Shown here: piece after piece, positions 6,828 through 16,964 of the stretch
How positions within the stretch are numbered: the first letter of the stretch is position 1
How the letters are laid out: every line of letters begins with the position of its first letter
DNA from: Gammaproteobacteria bacterium
Lineage (GTDB): Bacteria > Pseudomonadota > Gammaproteobacteria > SZUA-140
Length of the DNA: 38,255 bases
Reading direction: 5' to 3'
NCBI GenBank assembly: GCA_020847075.1
Contig: JADLCS010000035.1
Coordinates: 1 to 38,255 of the forward strand
The notes under the pieces: generated by a model
What the model was told of the DNA's origin: nothing
What the model saw: only the letters and a program-made list of their open reading frames with translations
Databases searched by the model: none
Program-made: the position numbers and the translations under genes

Positions 6828-8891
6828 ATGAATACGAAGACAGGGGCACGGGAGGACAATCCACTGCTGACGGACGACGCGCTGCCGCGTTTCCACGCGA
6901 TCCGGGCCGAAGATGTTGTGCCGGCCATGGAGTGGGTGCTGGCGGACAATCGCGCGCGCATCGGGGAGTTACTTGCGAAGGGCGTGGATCCAGACTGGGA
7001 CACGCTGGTGCGGCCGCTGGAGGCGCTCGCCTACCGTTTGAACCGGACCTGGTCTCCGGTCGGTCACCTGAATGCGGTGGCCAATACGCCCGAGCTGCGC
7101 GAGGCCTACAATACCTGCCTGCCGCTGTTGAGCGCGTACGCCAGCGAACTGGGCCAGAACGAGGGGCTTTATCGCGCCTACCAGGCGGTCGCGCGGCGCC
7201 CGGACTTCGCGCGCCTCCGGCCCGCGCAGCGGAAGATCGTCGAGAACGCGCTGCGCGACTTCCGCCTGTCCGGTGTCGCCCTCGACGCGCAGGGCAAGGC
7301 GCGTTACCGCGAGCTGATGCAGGAGCTCGCCCTGCTGACCGCCCGCTTCGAACAGAACCTTCTGGACGCCACCCAGGCCTGGAGCCGGCACGTCGAGGAC
7401 GAGGCCCGGCTCGGCGGCCTGCCGGAGACGGCGCTCGCCACGGCGGCGCAGACCGCCCGGCAGCGCGGACTGACGGGCTGGCTGTTCACGCTGGACTATC
7501 CCTCCTACAGCGCGCTGATGACCTACGCCGACGACCGCGACCTGCGGCGCGAGGTGTACGAGGCCTACGTCACGCGCGCCTCCGACCAGGGGCCGTACGC
7601 CGGGCGCTGGGACAACGGCCCGGTGATGGAGCGGATCCTCGCGCTGCGCCACGAAGAGGCGCGTCTGCTCGGCTTCGCCAATTATGCCGAGCGTTCGCTG
7701 GCGACCAAGATGGCACGCGACACGCGCCAGGTGGTCGAGTTCCTGCGTGATCTCGCCGCCCGCTCCCTGCCCGGGGCGCGGCGCGAACTGGAGGAGCTGC
7801 GTGACTTCGCCCGCGATCATTTGGGTATCGAAGTGCTCGAGGCCTGGGACGTGATGTATTGCTCGGAGCGCCTGCGCCAGCGCACCTATGCGGTCTCGCA
7901 GGAGGAACTGAGGGCGTATTTCCCCGCGCCGCGCGTGCTCGCCGGCCTGTTCGAGGTCGCGCGCCGGCTCTACGGGCTGTCCATCACCGAACGCCCCGGC
8001 GTCGAGACCTGGCATCCCGACGTGCGTTTCTACGAGATCCGCGACGCGCGGGACGAGCTGCGCGGACAGTTCTATCTCGATCTCTACGCGCGCCCCCACA
8101 AACGCGGCGGCGCCTGGATGGACGAATGCCAGGGGCGCCGGCGCCTGGACGGGGAGGCCCGGACCCCGGTCGCCTATCTGGTGTGCAACTTTACCCCGCC
8201 GGTCGGCGCCGAGCCCGCCTGTTTCACCCACGATGAGGTGCTGACCCTGTTTCACGAATTCGGGCACGGCCTGCATCACATGCTGACGCAGGTGGACTAT
8301 CCCAGCGTGGCCGGGATCCAGGGCGTGGCCTGGGACGCGGTGGAGTTGCCGAGCCAGTTCATGGAGAACTGGTGCTGGCAGCCGGAGGCGCTGGCCCTGA
8401 TCTCCGGCCATCGCCGCACCGGCGAGCCGCTGCCGGAGGCCTTGTTCGCCCGGCTGCTGGCGGCGCGAAACTTCCAGTCGGGCATGAAGATGCTGCGCCA
8501 GCTCGAGTTTGCGCTGTTCGATTTCCGCCTCCACCTCGACTACGACCCCGCCCGCGGTGGCCGCGTCTATGAGATCCTGCGGGAGGTGCGCGACGAGGTG
8601 GCGGTGCTCGAACCGCCCGCGTTCAACCGCTTCCCGCACAGCTTCGCCCACATCTTCGCCGGCGGTTACGCGGCCGGTTATTACAGCTACAAATGGGCGG
8701 AGGTGCTGTCCAGCGACGCCTTCTCGCTGTTCGAGGAGCAGGGGGTATTCGATCGGGATACCGGTATGCGTTTCCTCGCCACCGTGCTGGAACAGGGCGG
8801 GTCGCGCGATCCGCTGGAGCTGTTCGTGGAATTCCGCGGCCGCGAACCGCGGATCGACGCCCTGTTGCGGCATCATGGCCTGGCGGCGTGA
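6828..8891 (+). CDS. prlC: Oligopeptidase A (M3 family zinc metallopeptidase)
   Basis: Cytoplasmic thimet-type endopeptidase that degrades short peptides, including cleaved signal peptides. The 687-aa length is normal (E. coli 680). Zinc motif HEFGH at residues 476-480, with the downstream zinc-ligand glutamate in the ELPSQFMENW region, and substrate-loop tyrosines in FAGGYAAGYYSYKWAEV. GAGG just before the ATG supports this start. The stop codon is followed within a base by GGACTAA heptamer repeats. Confidence 0.96.
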   Translation: MNTKTGAREDNPLLTDDALPRFHAIRAEDVVPAMEWVLADNRARIGELLAKGVDPDWDTLVRPLEALAYRLNRTWSPVGHLNAVANTPELREAYNTCLPLLSAYASELGQNEGLYRAYQAVARRPDFARLRPAQRKIVENALRDFRLSGVALDAQGKARYRELMQELALLTARFEQNLLDATQAWSRHVEDEARLGGLPETALATAAQTARQRGLTGWLFTLDYPSYSALMTYADDRDLRREVYEAYVTRASDQGPYAGRWDNGPVMERILALRHEEARLLGFANYAERSLATKMARDTRQVVEFLRDLAARSLPGARRELEELRDFARDHLGIEVLEAWDVMYCSERLRQRTYAVSQEELRAYFPAPRVLAGLFEVARRLYGLSITERPGVETWHPDVRFYEIRDARDELRGQFYLDLYARPHKRGGAWMDECQGRRRLDGEARTPVAYLVCNFTPPVGAEPACFTHDEVLTLFHEFGHGLHHMLTQVDYPSVAGIQGVAWDAVELPSQFMENWCWQPEALALISGHRRTGEPLPEALFARLLAARNFQSGMKMLRQLEFALFDFRLHLDYDPARGGRVYEILREVRDEVAVLEPPAFNRFPHSFAHIFAGGYAAGYYSYKWAEVLSSDAFSLFEEQGVFDRDTGMRFLATVLEQGGSRDPLELFVEFRGREPRIDALLRHHGLAA

Positions 8892-8892
8892 A

Positions 8893-8920
8893 GGACTAAG
8901 GGCTCGGGACTAAGTAAAAA
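8893..8920. repeat. Heptamer tandem repeat (GGACTAA type) at prlC stop
   Basis: GGACTAA (8893-8899), GGGCTCG (8900-8906), GGACTAA (8907-8913), then GTAAAAA. The same ending, GGACTRA then GTAAAAA, is found in inverse orientation at the waaA stop (15547-15567). Confidence 0.6.
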
Positions 8921-8928
8921 AACGGGGC

Positions 8929-8956
8929 GTGATGGGTAATCAGTGATGAGTGATGG
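8929..8956. repeat. Heptamer tandem repeat (GTGATGG type)
   Basis: GTGATGG (8929-8935), GTAATCA, GTGATGA and GTGATGG (8950-8956). Inverted counterparts CGATCAC, CCATCAC, CGATCAC lie at 9190-9210, so the pair brackets the prlC/diguanylate cyclase intergenic region. Confidence 0.6.
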
Positions 8957-9013
8957 GTTGTGTAGATCTGTCTTGCCGGTTATCACTCCATGCGGACCTG
9001 TACGGCAAGCCAT

Positions 9014-9070
9014 GTAGCCCGGATGCCGCGTAGCGGAATCCGGGGAGGCATCGTTCCGAACTCCCGGACT
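9014..9070. repeat. Dispersed repeat (TAGCCCGGAT family)
   Basis: TAGCCCGGATG...GCGTAGCGGAATCCGGGG followed by a partial inverted copy ending CTCCCGGACT. Related copies occur at 14968-15053 and, inverted, at 15321-15380. The arms CCGGAT and ATCCGG can pair. Confidence 0.55.
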
Positions 9071-9111
9071 CCAGCATTGCGCGCCTGCATCCCGGCGACA
9101 GGATCGCCGGT

Positions 9112-9142
9112 GTTGGGCTTCGCGTTGCTCAGCCCAACCTAC
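9112..9142. repeat. Dispersed palindrome (GTAGGTTGGGCTGAGC family), single copy
   Basis: GTTGGGCTTCGCGTTGCTC then AGCCCAACCTAC: one self-complementary copy, inverse orientation, of the element that is paired at 3164-3251. It lies between the convergent 3' ends of prlC and the diguanylate cyclase gene. Confidence 0.75.
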
Positions 9143-9189
9143 GGATAGGTAGGCATGGCTTCATAACCGACAAGACGGTATCCGTAAAC

Positions 9190-9210
9190 CGATCACCCAT
9201 CACCGATCAC
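9190..9210. repeat. Heptamer tandem repeat (CGATCAC type), inverted copy
   Basis: CGATCAC, CCATCAC, CGATCAC: the reverse complement of the GTGATGG/GTGATCG units at 8929-8956. It lies 31 bases beyond the stop codon of the diguanylate cyclase gene. Confidence 0.6.
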
Positions 9211-9241
9211 GCCCTGGTTTCCCTGTGTAGTCCTATGTTCT

Positions 9242-10345
9242 TCACGCGGCATCGGCCGGGCGGGCGGGGGCCGTGAGCGGCGGGGGCTTGCGCCAGGCCG
9301 TGGTGCGGTTGCGGCCGCCGTTTTTGCTCTGGTAGAGGGCGGCGTCGGCCTTGTCCATCAGCTCCTGGGGGTTGATGGCGTCGTCGGGACAGGTGGCGAT
9401 GCCGATGCTGACGGTGGTCGAGACGCGGGCGCCCCGTTCGTCGAACGAGCCGTTTTCCACCGCCGTGCGGATGCGCTCCGCGACCTCGAGTACCTGGGTG
9501 GTGGAGGTCTCCGGCAGCAGCAGCACGAATTCGTCGCCGCCGTAGCGGGCGAGGGTGTCCGCGTCGCGCATGCGCTCGCGGATGGTGTCGGCCACCATGA
9601 CGATCAGGCGGTTGCCGGCCTCGTGCCCGTAGCGGTCGTTGATCTCCTTCAGGCCGTCGGTGTCGATCATCATCAGGGAGAAGGCGTGGCCGTAACGCCC
9701 GTAGCGCCTCATCTCCCGCTCGTGCAGGGCCTTGAACGCCCGCATATTGGGCAATCCCGTCAGCTCGTCGGTTTCGGAGATGGACACGATGCGGCGTTTG
9801 GCGTGGTGGATGTCGGCCGACAGCATGGTGGTCAGGTAGGCGACGAGCAGGAATGGGCTGAAGGTCGACATCAGGTCGCTGAAGGTCTGCAGGGAAAACA
9901 CCTCCATGCCGTAGACCGAGTACCCCATGAACAGATACCAGCAGGAGATCAGCGCCACCTCCATGAAGGTGGCCAGTTTCCCCAGGGTCAGCGCGCAGGC
10001 GATGATGACGAGCAGATAGAGATTGAACAGTGGGCTGTCCATCCTGCCGGTATGCCACAGCAGTACGCTGATGAACGCCAGCATGGCCCAGGTCTCGAGC
10101 GCCAGTTTCCAGCGCGTCTCGGAGCGGTAGAAATTGATATAGCGGAAGGCGACGACGAAGGCGGCGAAGCCTACCATGGCGCCGATGACGTGGCTGCGGT
10201 CCGTGACGACCGCGGCGGGTACGAAGAGGTAGAGCAGCCCGAGGATCAGCAGCAGCCATTCGATCTCGGCGATGCTGCGCGAGAATCCGCGCAGTTCTTC
10301 CTGTTCGACGTCGGGCTGGCGCGCGGCCGTGTTCGTTTTTTTCAT
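9242..10345 (-). CDS. Membrane diguanylate cyclase (GGDEF)
   Basis: Makes cyclic di-GMP from two GTP. 367 aa: a short cytoplasmic N-terminus, then about five to six hydrophobic segments between residues 28 and 195 (for example WLLLILGLLYLFVPAAVV), then a GGDEF domain at about 195-350. The catalytic motif is intact (RYGGDEFVLLLPE). An RxxD inhibitory site is present as RDAD, five residues before GGDEF, so product feedback inhibition is expected. No EAL domain and no recognisable periplasmic ligand domain. The C-terminus is Pro/Ala-rich. Only a weak ribosome site is seen. The gene stands alone; the signal sensed is unknown. Confidence 0.93.
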   Translation of the reverse strand: MKKTNTAARQPDVEQEELRGFSRSIAEIEWLLLILGLLYLFVPAAVVTDRSHVIGAMVGFAAFVVAFRYINFYRSETRWKLALETWAMLAFISVLLWHTGRMDSPLFNLYLLVIIACALTLGKLATFMEVALISCWYLFMGYSVYGMEVFSLQTFSDLMSTFSPFLLVAYLTTMLSADIHHAKRRIVSISETDELTGLPNMRAFKALHEREMRRYGRYGHAFSLMMIDTDGLKEINDRYGHEAGNRLIVMVADTIRERMRDADTLARYGGDEFVLLLPETSTTQVLEVAERIRTAVENGSFDERGARVSTTVSIGIATCPDDAINPQELMDKADAALYQSKNGGRNRTTAWRKPPPLTAPARPADAA

Positions 10346-10474
10346 GGTGCGTCGATCCGTCTTCCCGGTCCCTCAGTGGCCGGACCGGCGACAGGCGCGG
10401 GGATGCCGCGGCGCGACCGGCTTGCGAAGCATAACGGCGAACGGCGAAATATCTTGAACCGAGTGGGAGACGGC

Positions 10475-10505
10475 CTCCGGCGCCGGATACGCTCCGGCAC
10501 CGGAG
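10475..10505 (-). terminator. Hairpin downstream of thiC
   Basis: CTCCGG-C-GCCGG, 7-base loop, CCGGC-A-CCGGAG: an 11-pair stem with one mismatch, 26 bases past the thiC stop. There is no clear U-tract on the minus strand, so termination may be Rho-assisted or the hairpin may serve another role. Confidence 0.4.
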
Positions 10506-10530
10506 TAGTGCGTCGATCCGGCGGGCGGGA

Positions 10531-12875
<2,345 letters not shown>

Positions 12876-13529
12876 ATGGAATTGAAAGCGGCGCGGTTCA
12901 ATATGATCGAACAGCAGATCCGCCCGTGGGACGTCCTCGATCAGGGCGTGCTGGACCTGATCGGAGAGATACCGCGCGAGGATTTCGTCCCCGAGCCCTA
13001 CCGCGGCCTCGCCTATGCCGACACCGCCATCCCGCTGGGCCACGGCCAGGTGATGATGCATCCCAGGATCGAGGGGCGCCTGCTGCAGGCGCTGGATCTC
13101 CACGCCACGGACACCGTGCTCGAGATCGGCACCGGCAGCGGCTATCTGACCGCCCTGCTCGCCCGTTCGGCGTATCACGTATACAGCGTCGATATCATCC
13201 CGCACTTCAAGGAGCAGGCCGAGGAGCGGCTCGCCGTGCACGGCATCGGCAACGTCACCCTCGAGGTGGGGGACGCCGCGCGTGGCTGGCCCCGGCACGG
13301 CCTGTACGACGCGATCGCCATCACCGGTTCGCTGCCGGAGCTGCCCTGTGCCTTTCTGCAGTCGCTGAATCGCGGCGGCCGTCTGTTCGCCGTGGTGGGA
13401 GCGGCCCCGATCATGGAGGCGGTGCTGATCCGTCGGGTCGGCGATGCTGAATGGAGCCGCGAGAGCCTGTTCGAGACCGATCTGCCGATGCTGATCAACG
13501 CCCAGGCCACGGCCCGTTTCGTTTTTTGA
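12876..13529 (+). CDS. Protein-L-isoaspartate O-methyltransferase family protein
   Basis: 217 aa SAM-dependent methyltransferase of the Pcm family. Domain cues: an N-terminal NMIEQQIRPWDV segment, the IPREDFVPEPYRGLAYAD box, the active-site loop around GHGQVMMHP, and SAM motif VLEIGTGSGYLTALLA at about 80-95. The N-terminus MIEQQIRPWDV marks the subgroup often found next to tolC rather than the surE-linked canonical pcm, so a role in isoaspartate repair is likely but not certain. It is followed after 54 bases by a TolC-family gene in the same direction. ATG is preceded by GGGGGATGGGCCG. Confidence 0.88.
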   Translation: MELKAARFNMIEQQIRPWDVLDQGVLDLIGEIPREDFVPEPYRGLAYADTAIPLGHGQVMMHPRIEGRLLQALDLHATDTVLEIGTGSGYLTALLARSAYHVYSVDIIPHFKEQAEERLAVHGIGNVTLEVGDAARGWPRHGLYDAIAITGSLPELPCAFLQSLNRGGRLFAVVGAAPIMEAVLIRRVGDAEWSRESLFETDLPMLINAQATARFVF

Positions 13530-13583
13530 CCATCCATCGCGTCGAGCCCGGGCGGTCGCGCGGTGGCCCTAACGAGGAATCCC

Positions 13584-14906
13584 ATGCGTCACACATTGCA
13601 GTCCTGCGCGGCCGCCGTCGTCCTTTCGCTCGGCTGTCTCACCGCGGTCGCCGCGGATCTGGAGGAGGTCTACCGGCTCGCCCTGCAGAACGACCCCGTG
13701 TTGAGGGCCGCCGCCGCGGCGCGTGACGCCGCGCTGGAGGCCAAGCCGCAGAGCCGTGCCCTGCTCTACCCGGCCCTGTCGTTCAATGCCAGTTATGATC
13801 GGACGCGCGAAGACGTCAAGGAAACCTCCTTCGGGACACCGGGTGTCTCGACCTTCGACAGCACGGCCTATGTGCTGGCCCTGAATCAGCCGCTGTTCAA
13901 CCGCGACTATTTCGTCCGTCTGCGCCAGGCGGACGCCGTGGTGGCGCAGGCGGACGCCATCTACCGTTTTTCCGAGCAGTCCCTGGTCCTGCGCGTCGCC
14001 GAGGCCTATTTCGGCCTGCTCGCCGCCTACGACAATCTCGAGTTCGCCCGCGCGGAGAAGAACGCCATCGAGCAGCAGCTCGAGCAGGCGAAACAGCGCT
14101 TCGACGTCGGCCTGATCGCGATCACCGATGTGCACGAGGCGCAGGCCGCGTTCGACCTCGCCAAGGCGCGCGAGATCGTGGCCACCAACCAGCTCGCGAG
14201 CAGCCGCGAGGCGCTCTACGAGATCACCGCCCAGGCGATCGACGCGGTGGCGCCGCTCGGCGTCAGGATCCCGCTCGCGAGCCCGGACCCGGCCGATATC
14301 GAACACTGGGGCCAGGTGGCGCTGGAACAGAATTTCGCCCTGCTCGCCGCGCAGTTCGCCGAGGAATCGGCACGCCAGGAGGTCAGCCGGCAGCGCGCGG
14401 GCCATTATCCGACCCTGGACCTCACGGCGAGCCTCAGCCGCGCGAACGACGACGGCGGGGTGAGCGGGGAGACCGACGTGGAGGACCGCGTCGTCGGTCT
14501 GCAGTTCACGCTTCCCCTGTATCTCGGCGGCGCGGTGAATTCGCGTACGCGCGAGGCCGCCTATCGGCTGACCCAGGCGCGCGAGGAGGTGGAGACCCAG
14601 CGCCGCGCCACCCTGCGCCAGGCGCGCGACGCCTATCTCGCGGTGGTCGCCGGCATCAACGGCGTGAACGCCTTCGAACAGGCCAGGGTTTCCGCGCAGA
14701 GCGCCCTGGATGCCACCCAGGCCGGCTTCGACGTCGGCACCCGTACCACGGTCGACGTGCTGGCCGCGCAGCGCGACCTGTTCGCGGCGCAGCGCGAATA
14801 CGCCCAGTCGCGTTACGACTACATCCTCAACCTGCTGCGCCTGAAACAGGCCTCCGGCCTGCTGGCGCCGACGGATCTCCAGGAGATCAACCGCTGGTTG
14901 AAATAA
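13584..14906 (+). CDS. tolC: TolC-family outer membrane efflux protein
   Basis: Outer-membrane channel for type I secretion and multidrug efflux. 440 aa from this ATG, with a signal peptide (MRHTLQSCAAAVVLSLGCLT, cleavage after AVAA) followed directly by DLEEVYRLALQNDPVLRAA, the usual TolC start. Two outer-membrane-efflux repeats cover about 28-215 and 230-430; conserved LYLGGAVNSRTREA and GTRTTVDVLAAQRDLFAAQREYAQ (in part) are present. GAGGA lies about 6 bases before the ATG, which is preferred to the GTG at 13563. The upstream Pcm-like gene is the common partner of this TolC subgroup. The stop is followed by GGACTRA heptamers. Confidence 0.94.
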   Translation: MRHTLQSCAAAVVLSLGCLTAVAADLEEVYRLALQNDPVLRAAAAARDAALEAKPQSRALLYPALSFNASYDRTREDVKETSFGTPGVSTFDSTAYVLALNQPLFNRDYFVRLRQADAVVAQADAIYRFSEQSLVLRVAEAYFGLLAAYDNLEFARAEKNAIEQQLEQAKQRFDVGLIAITDVHEAQAAFDLAKAREIVATNQLASSREALYEITAQAIDAVAPLGVRIPLASPDPADIEHWGQVALEQNFALLAAQFAEESARQEVSRQRAGHYPTLDLTASLSRANDDGGVSGETDVEDRVVGLQFTLPLYLGGAVNSRTREAAYRLTQAREEVETQRRATLRQARDAYLAVVAGINGVNAFEQARVSAQSALDATQAGFDVGTRTTVDVLAAQRDLFAAQREYAQSRYDYILNLLRLKQASGLLAPTDLQEINRWLK

Positions 14907-14913
14907 AGGATCG

Positions 14914-14962
14914 GGGCTGAGTCCTAAGGACTAAGGACTAAGGACTGAGGACTGAGGACTGA
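14914..14962. repeat. Heptamer tandem repeat (GGACTRA type), seven units
   Basis: GGGCTGA, GTCCTAA, GGACTAA, GGACTAA, GGACTGA, GGACTGA, GGACTGA in perfect 7-base register, starting 8 bases after the tolC stop. It is the longest heptamer array in the window. Confidence 0.85.
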
Positions 14963-14967
14963 GGAAA

Positions 14968-15053
14968 TAGCCCGGATGCAGGCGCGTGCGCCGGAATTCG
15001 GAGGGTGTCGCCGGACTCACTCCTGGACTCCGTGGCGCTGCGTTCGGACTACG
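14968..15053. repeat. Dispersed repeat (TAGCCCGGAT family), diverged pair
   Basis: Begins TAGCCCGGATGCAGGCGCG and ends with a diverged inverted copy (GCGCTGCGTTCGGACTACG). It resembles the elements at 9014-9070 and 15321-15380. Confidence 0.5.
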
Positions 15054-15099
15054 ATCCTCGATCGTTGAATGAAGGGGTGTCGGTGCGTGCCGCTTTCCC

Positions 15100-15125
15100 G
15101 GGGACAGATTTCAAAATCTGTCCCC
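15100..15125. repeat. Perfect 26-bp palindrome, GGGGACAGATTT arms
   Basis: GGGGACAGATTT, a CA loop, then AAATCTGTCCCC: 12-base perfect arms. Motifs of this kind occur as dispersed elements in many proteobacterial genomes and in some are associated with REP-type (RAYT) transposases. No such transposase gene is present here. Confidence 0.75.
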
Positions 15126-15171
15126 TCTCGTCACTGTCTCCTCGTGCGGCGGTCTCGATACGCTCCAGCCC

Positions 15172-15252
15172 GTAGGTTGGGCTGAGCAACGCGAAGCCCA
15201 ACATTCCGCGACACCGTCCCTGTTGGGCTTCACTCTGTTCAGCCCGACCTAC
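15172..15252. repeat. Paired dispersed palindrome (GTAGGTTGGGCTGAGC family)
   Basis: GTAGGTTGGGCTGAGC...GAAGCCCAAC, a 20-odd-base spacer, then inverse GTTGGGCTTC...AGCCCGACCTAC. Same architecture as 3164-3251 but with a different spacer. Confidence 0.8.
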
Positions 15253-15320
15253 GGTTGAGATACACATAGAGCAGGCACGACTGAGCGTGCCGTTTCTACG
15301 AGTGATGTGGCGCGCGGCGC

Positions 15321-15380
15321 CGGAGTCCGGGGAGCGTCGCCCGACTCACTCCCGGATCCCGCTGCGCTTCATCCGGGCTA
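15321..15380. repeat. Dispersed repeat (TAGCCCGGAT family), inverted
   Basis: CGGAGTCCGGGGAGCGTCGC ... CGCTGCGCTTCATCCGGGCTA: the reverse complement of the TAGCCCGGATGAAGCGCAGCG type of repeat, with a partial opposite copy before it. Confidence 0.55.
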
Positions 15381-15443
15381 CCTCCGTGAGGATTTGTCCT
15401 GGCTTGGTCCCGTATTCATCAAATCCTCGATGATTCGGGGCTT

Positions 15444-15513
15444 GTAGGGGGGCACGGTGTGCCCACGCGGACATAGGTGTGATGCGGTGGGCACGAAAGA
15501 CGTGCCCACCCTG
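15444..15513. repeat. Two dispersed palindromes, GTGGGCACG type
   Basis: GTAGGGGGGCACGGTGTGCCC (15444-15464, given in part) and GTGGGCACG-AAAGA-CGTGCCCAC (from 15487). Same family as the element after hemB at 2170-2198. Confidence 0.6.
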
Positions 15514-15546
15514 CGAGTTCTGCATGCCCCCTCACATCCTGGTCTT

Positions 15547-15567
15547 TTTTACTCAGTCCTCAGTTCT
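15547..15567. repeat. Heptamer repeat overlapping the waaA 3' end
   Basis: On the minus strand: GAACTGA, GGACTGA, GTAAAAA. The waaA stop codon TAA (15549-15551) lies in the last unit, so the final few residues of the protein are encoded by the repeat. Confidence 0.6.
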
Positions 15568-16829
15568 GTCTTTATCAGATCATCGATGATCTGCAGCAGG
15601 CGCTCCAGCGCCCCGCGGTTTTGCAGGACGACGGAACGCGCCTGTTCTCCCATGGCAACGGAGCATCCGGATTGCGCGAGCAGTTCTTCCAGCGCGAGGG
15701 CGAGTTCAGCGGCGTCCGCGACCTCGCGCGACCCGCCGGCTTCGCGAAGCAGCCGGCCGATCTCTTCGAAGTTGAACATGTGCGGGCCGTGCAGCACCGG
15801 TCGCGCCAGCGCCGCGGGTTCGAGCGGATTGTGGCCGCCGGTGGGCACCAGGCTGCCGCCGACGAAGGCGACGTCGGCGGCGGCGTAGAACAGCATCAGC
15901 TCGCCCATGCTGTCGCCGAGAAAGACGTCCGTGTCCGCGTCGCAGGGCCGTTGTTCGCTGCGGCGGACGACCGTGTAGCCGCGCGCCGCGCACAGTGCGG
16001 CGACGCGGTCGAAGCGTTCCGGGTGCCGCGGCACGAGTACGAGCAGCAGTCGCGGCACCCGCGCGCGGGCCGCCGTGTAGGCGTCGAGGACCTGTTCCTC
16101 CTCGCCCTCGTGCGTGCTCGCGGCGATCCAGACCGGGCGCGTCTCCCCGAGGGCGCGGCGCAGGGCCGCGCCGCGTTCCACGAGGTCCGTGGGCGGCGTG
16201 AGGTCGAACTTGAGATTACCGATCGCCCGCACGCGTCCGGCCGGCGCGCCCAGCGCGAGGAAGCGGGCGGCGTCCGCATCGCCCTGGGCGGCGACGAGGG
16301 TGATCCGCTCCAGCGTGGCGCGCGTGAGCCGCGCCACGCGCCGGTAACCCGCGGCGGAGCGTTCCGACAGGCGCGCATTTGCGACGATGAGCGGGATACG
16401 GCGCGCGGCGCAGGCGGCGTACATGTTCGGCCACAGCTCGGTCTCGAGGACGACGGCGAGCGCCGGGCGGGCGCGCGCGAGGAAGCGCGCGACGGCGCCC
16501 GGCAGGTCGTAGGGCAGATAGCCATGCAGGACGCCGGCACCGAATTCCCGCAGGACGCGTTCCGACCCGGTCGGCGTCGTGGTGGTGAATACGATCGGCC
16601 TTTGCGGATAGCGCCGCCGCAGGGCATGTACCAGCGGGAAGGCGGCGATAGCCTCGCCCACGGAGACCGCGTGGATCCATAGGGCGCCTGCGGCCGGCGC
16701 GTGCGGGAAGAACCCGAAGCGCTCGGACCAGCGGCGGCGGTAGGCGGGATTGCGCGCGCCGCGCCGCCACAGCCGCAGCAGCACGACCGGCAGCGCCGCG
16801 TACAGCAGCAGGGTATAGAGGAATCTCAT
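15549..16829 (-). CDS. waaA: Kdo transferase (3-deoxy-D-manno-octulosonic acid transferase)
   Basis: Adds Kdo to lipid IVA at the inner face of the cytoplasmic membrane. 426 aa, normal length for GT30. N-terminal membrane anchor MRFLYTLLLYAALPVVLLRL, then the ALWIHAVSVGEAIAA segment with the catalytic glutamate (SVGE), the ETELWPNMY motif, and the sugar-nucleotide-binding C-terminal half with GGSLVPTGGHNPLEPA. AGGCGG about 9 bases before the ATG. It lies downstream of hldE on the same strand, separated by two dispersed palindromes. The last residues (TELRTE) derive from a heptamer repeat. Confidence 0.95.
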   Translation of the reverse strand: MRFLYTLLLYAALPVVLLRLWRRGARNPAYRRRWSERFGFFPHAPAAGALWIHAVSVGEAIAAFPLVHALRRRYPQRPIVFTTTTPTGSERVLREFGAGVLHGYLPYDLPGAVARFLARARPALAVVLETELWPNMYAACAARRIPLIVANARLSERSAAGYRRVARLTRATLERITLVAAQGDADAARFLALGAPAGRVRAIGNLKFDLTPPTDLVERGAALRRALGETRPVWIAASTHEGEEEQVLDAYTAARARVPRLLLVLVPRHPERFDRVAALCAARGYTVVRRSEQRPCDADTDVFLGDSMGELMLFYAAADVAFVGGSLVPTGGHNPLEPAALARPVLHGPHMFNFEEIGRLLREAGGSREVADAAELALALEELLAQSGCSVAMGEQARSVVLQNRGALERLLQIIDDLIKTELRTE

Positions 16830-16876
16830 GCGGTTGTGCCGCCTGCCCGGCCGGTGGTCGATGCAGGGGTATGGCC

Positions 16877-16909
16877 GTTGGGCTTCATTTCATGCGGCCC
16901 AACCCACGG
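16877..16909. repeat. Dispersed palindrome (GTAGGTTGGGC family), inverse copy
   Basis: GTTGGGCTTC...GCGGCCCAACCCAC between hldE and waaA. Together with 16925-16955 it forms a pair in the opposite arrangement to the one at 3164-3251. Confidence 0.7.
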
Positions 16910-16924
16910 GGTGATCTCGCCTGC

Positions 16925-16955
16925 GTAGGTTGGGCTGAGCATAGCGAAGCCCAAC
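16925..16955. repeat. Dispersed palindrome (GTAGGTTGGGC family), direct copy
   Basis: GTAGGTTGGGCTGAGC then ATAGCGAAGCCCAAC, ending 9 bases before the hldE stop codon. It is self-complementary and may act as a transcript-stabilising or attenuating hairpin between hldE and waaA. Confidence 0.8.
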
Positions 16956-16964
16956 GTTTCACGT

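Larger units (their letters stand above)
14907..15548. other. Gene-free repeat mosaic between tolC and waaA
   Basis: About 640 bases between convergent genes. It is filled by a heptamer array, two TAGCCCGGAT-type elements, a 26-bp palindrome, a paired GTAGGTTGGGC element and two GTGGGCACG palindromes, listed separately. The short open frames here run through repeats and are not believable genes. Confidence 0.7.

Noticed and set aside
6969..8876. 635-codon open frame on the minus strand
   Set aside because: Antisense to prlC, whose zinc motif and full-length family match are clear.
8893..8956. Short repeats as a possible CRISPR array
   Set aside because: Units are 7 bases in direct contact with no spacers; no cas genes nearby.
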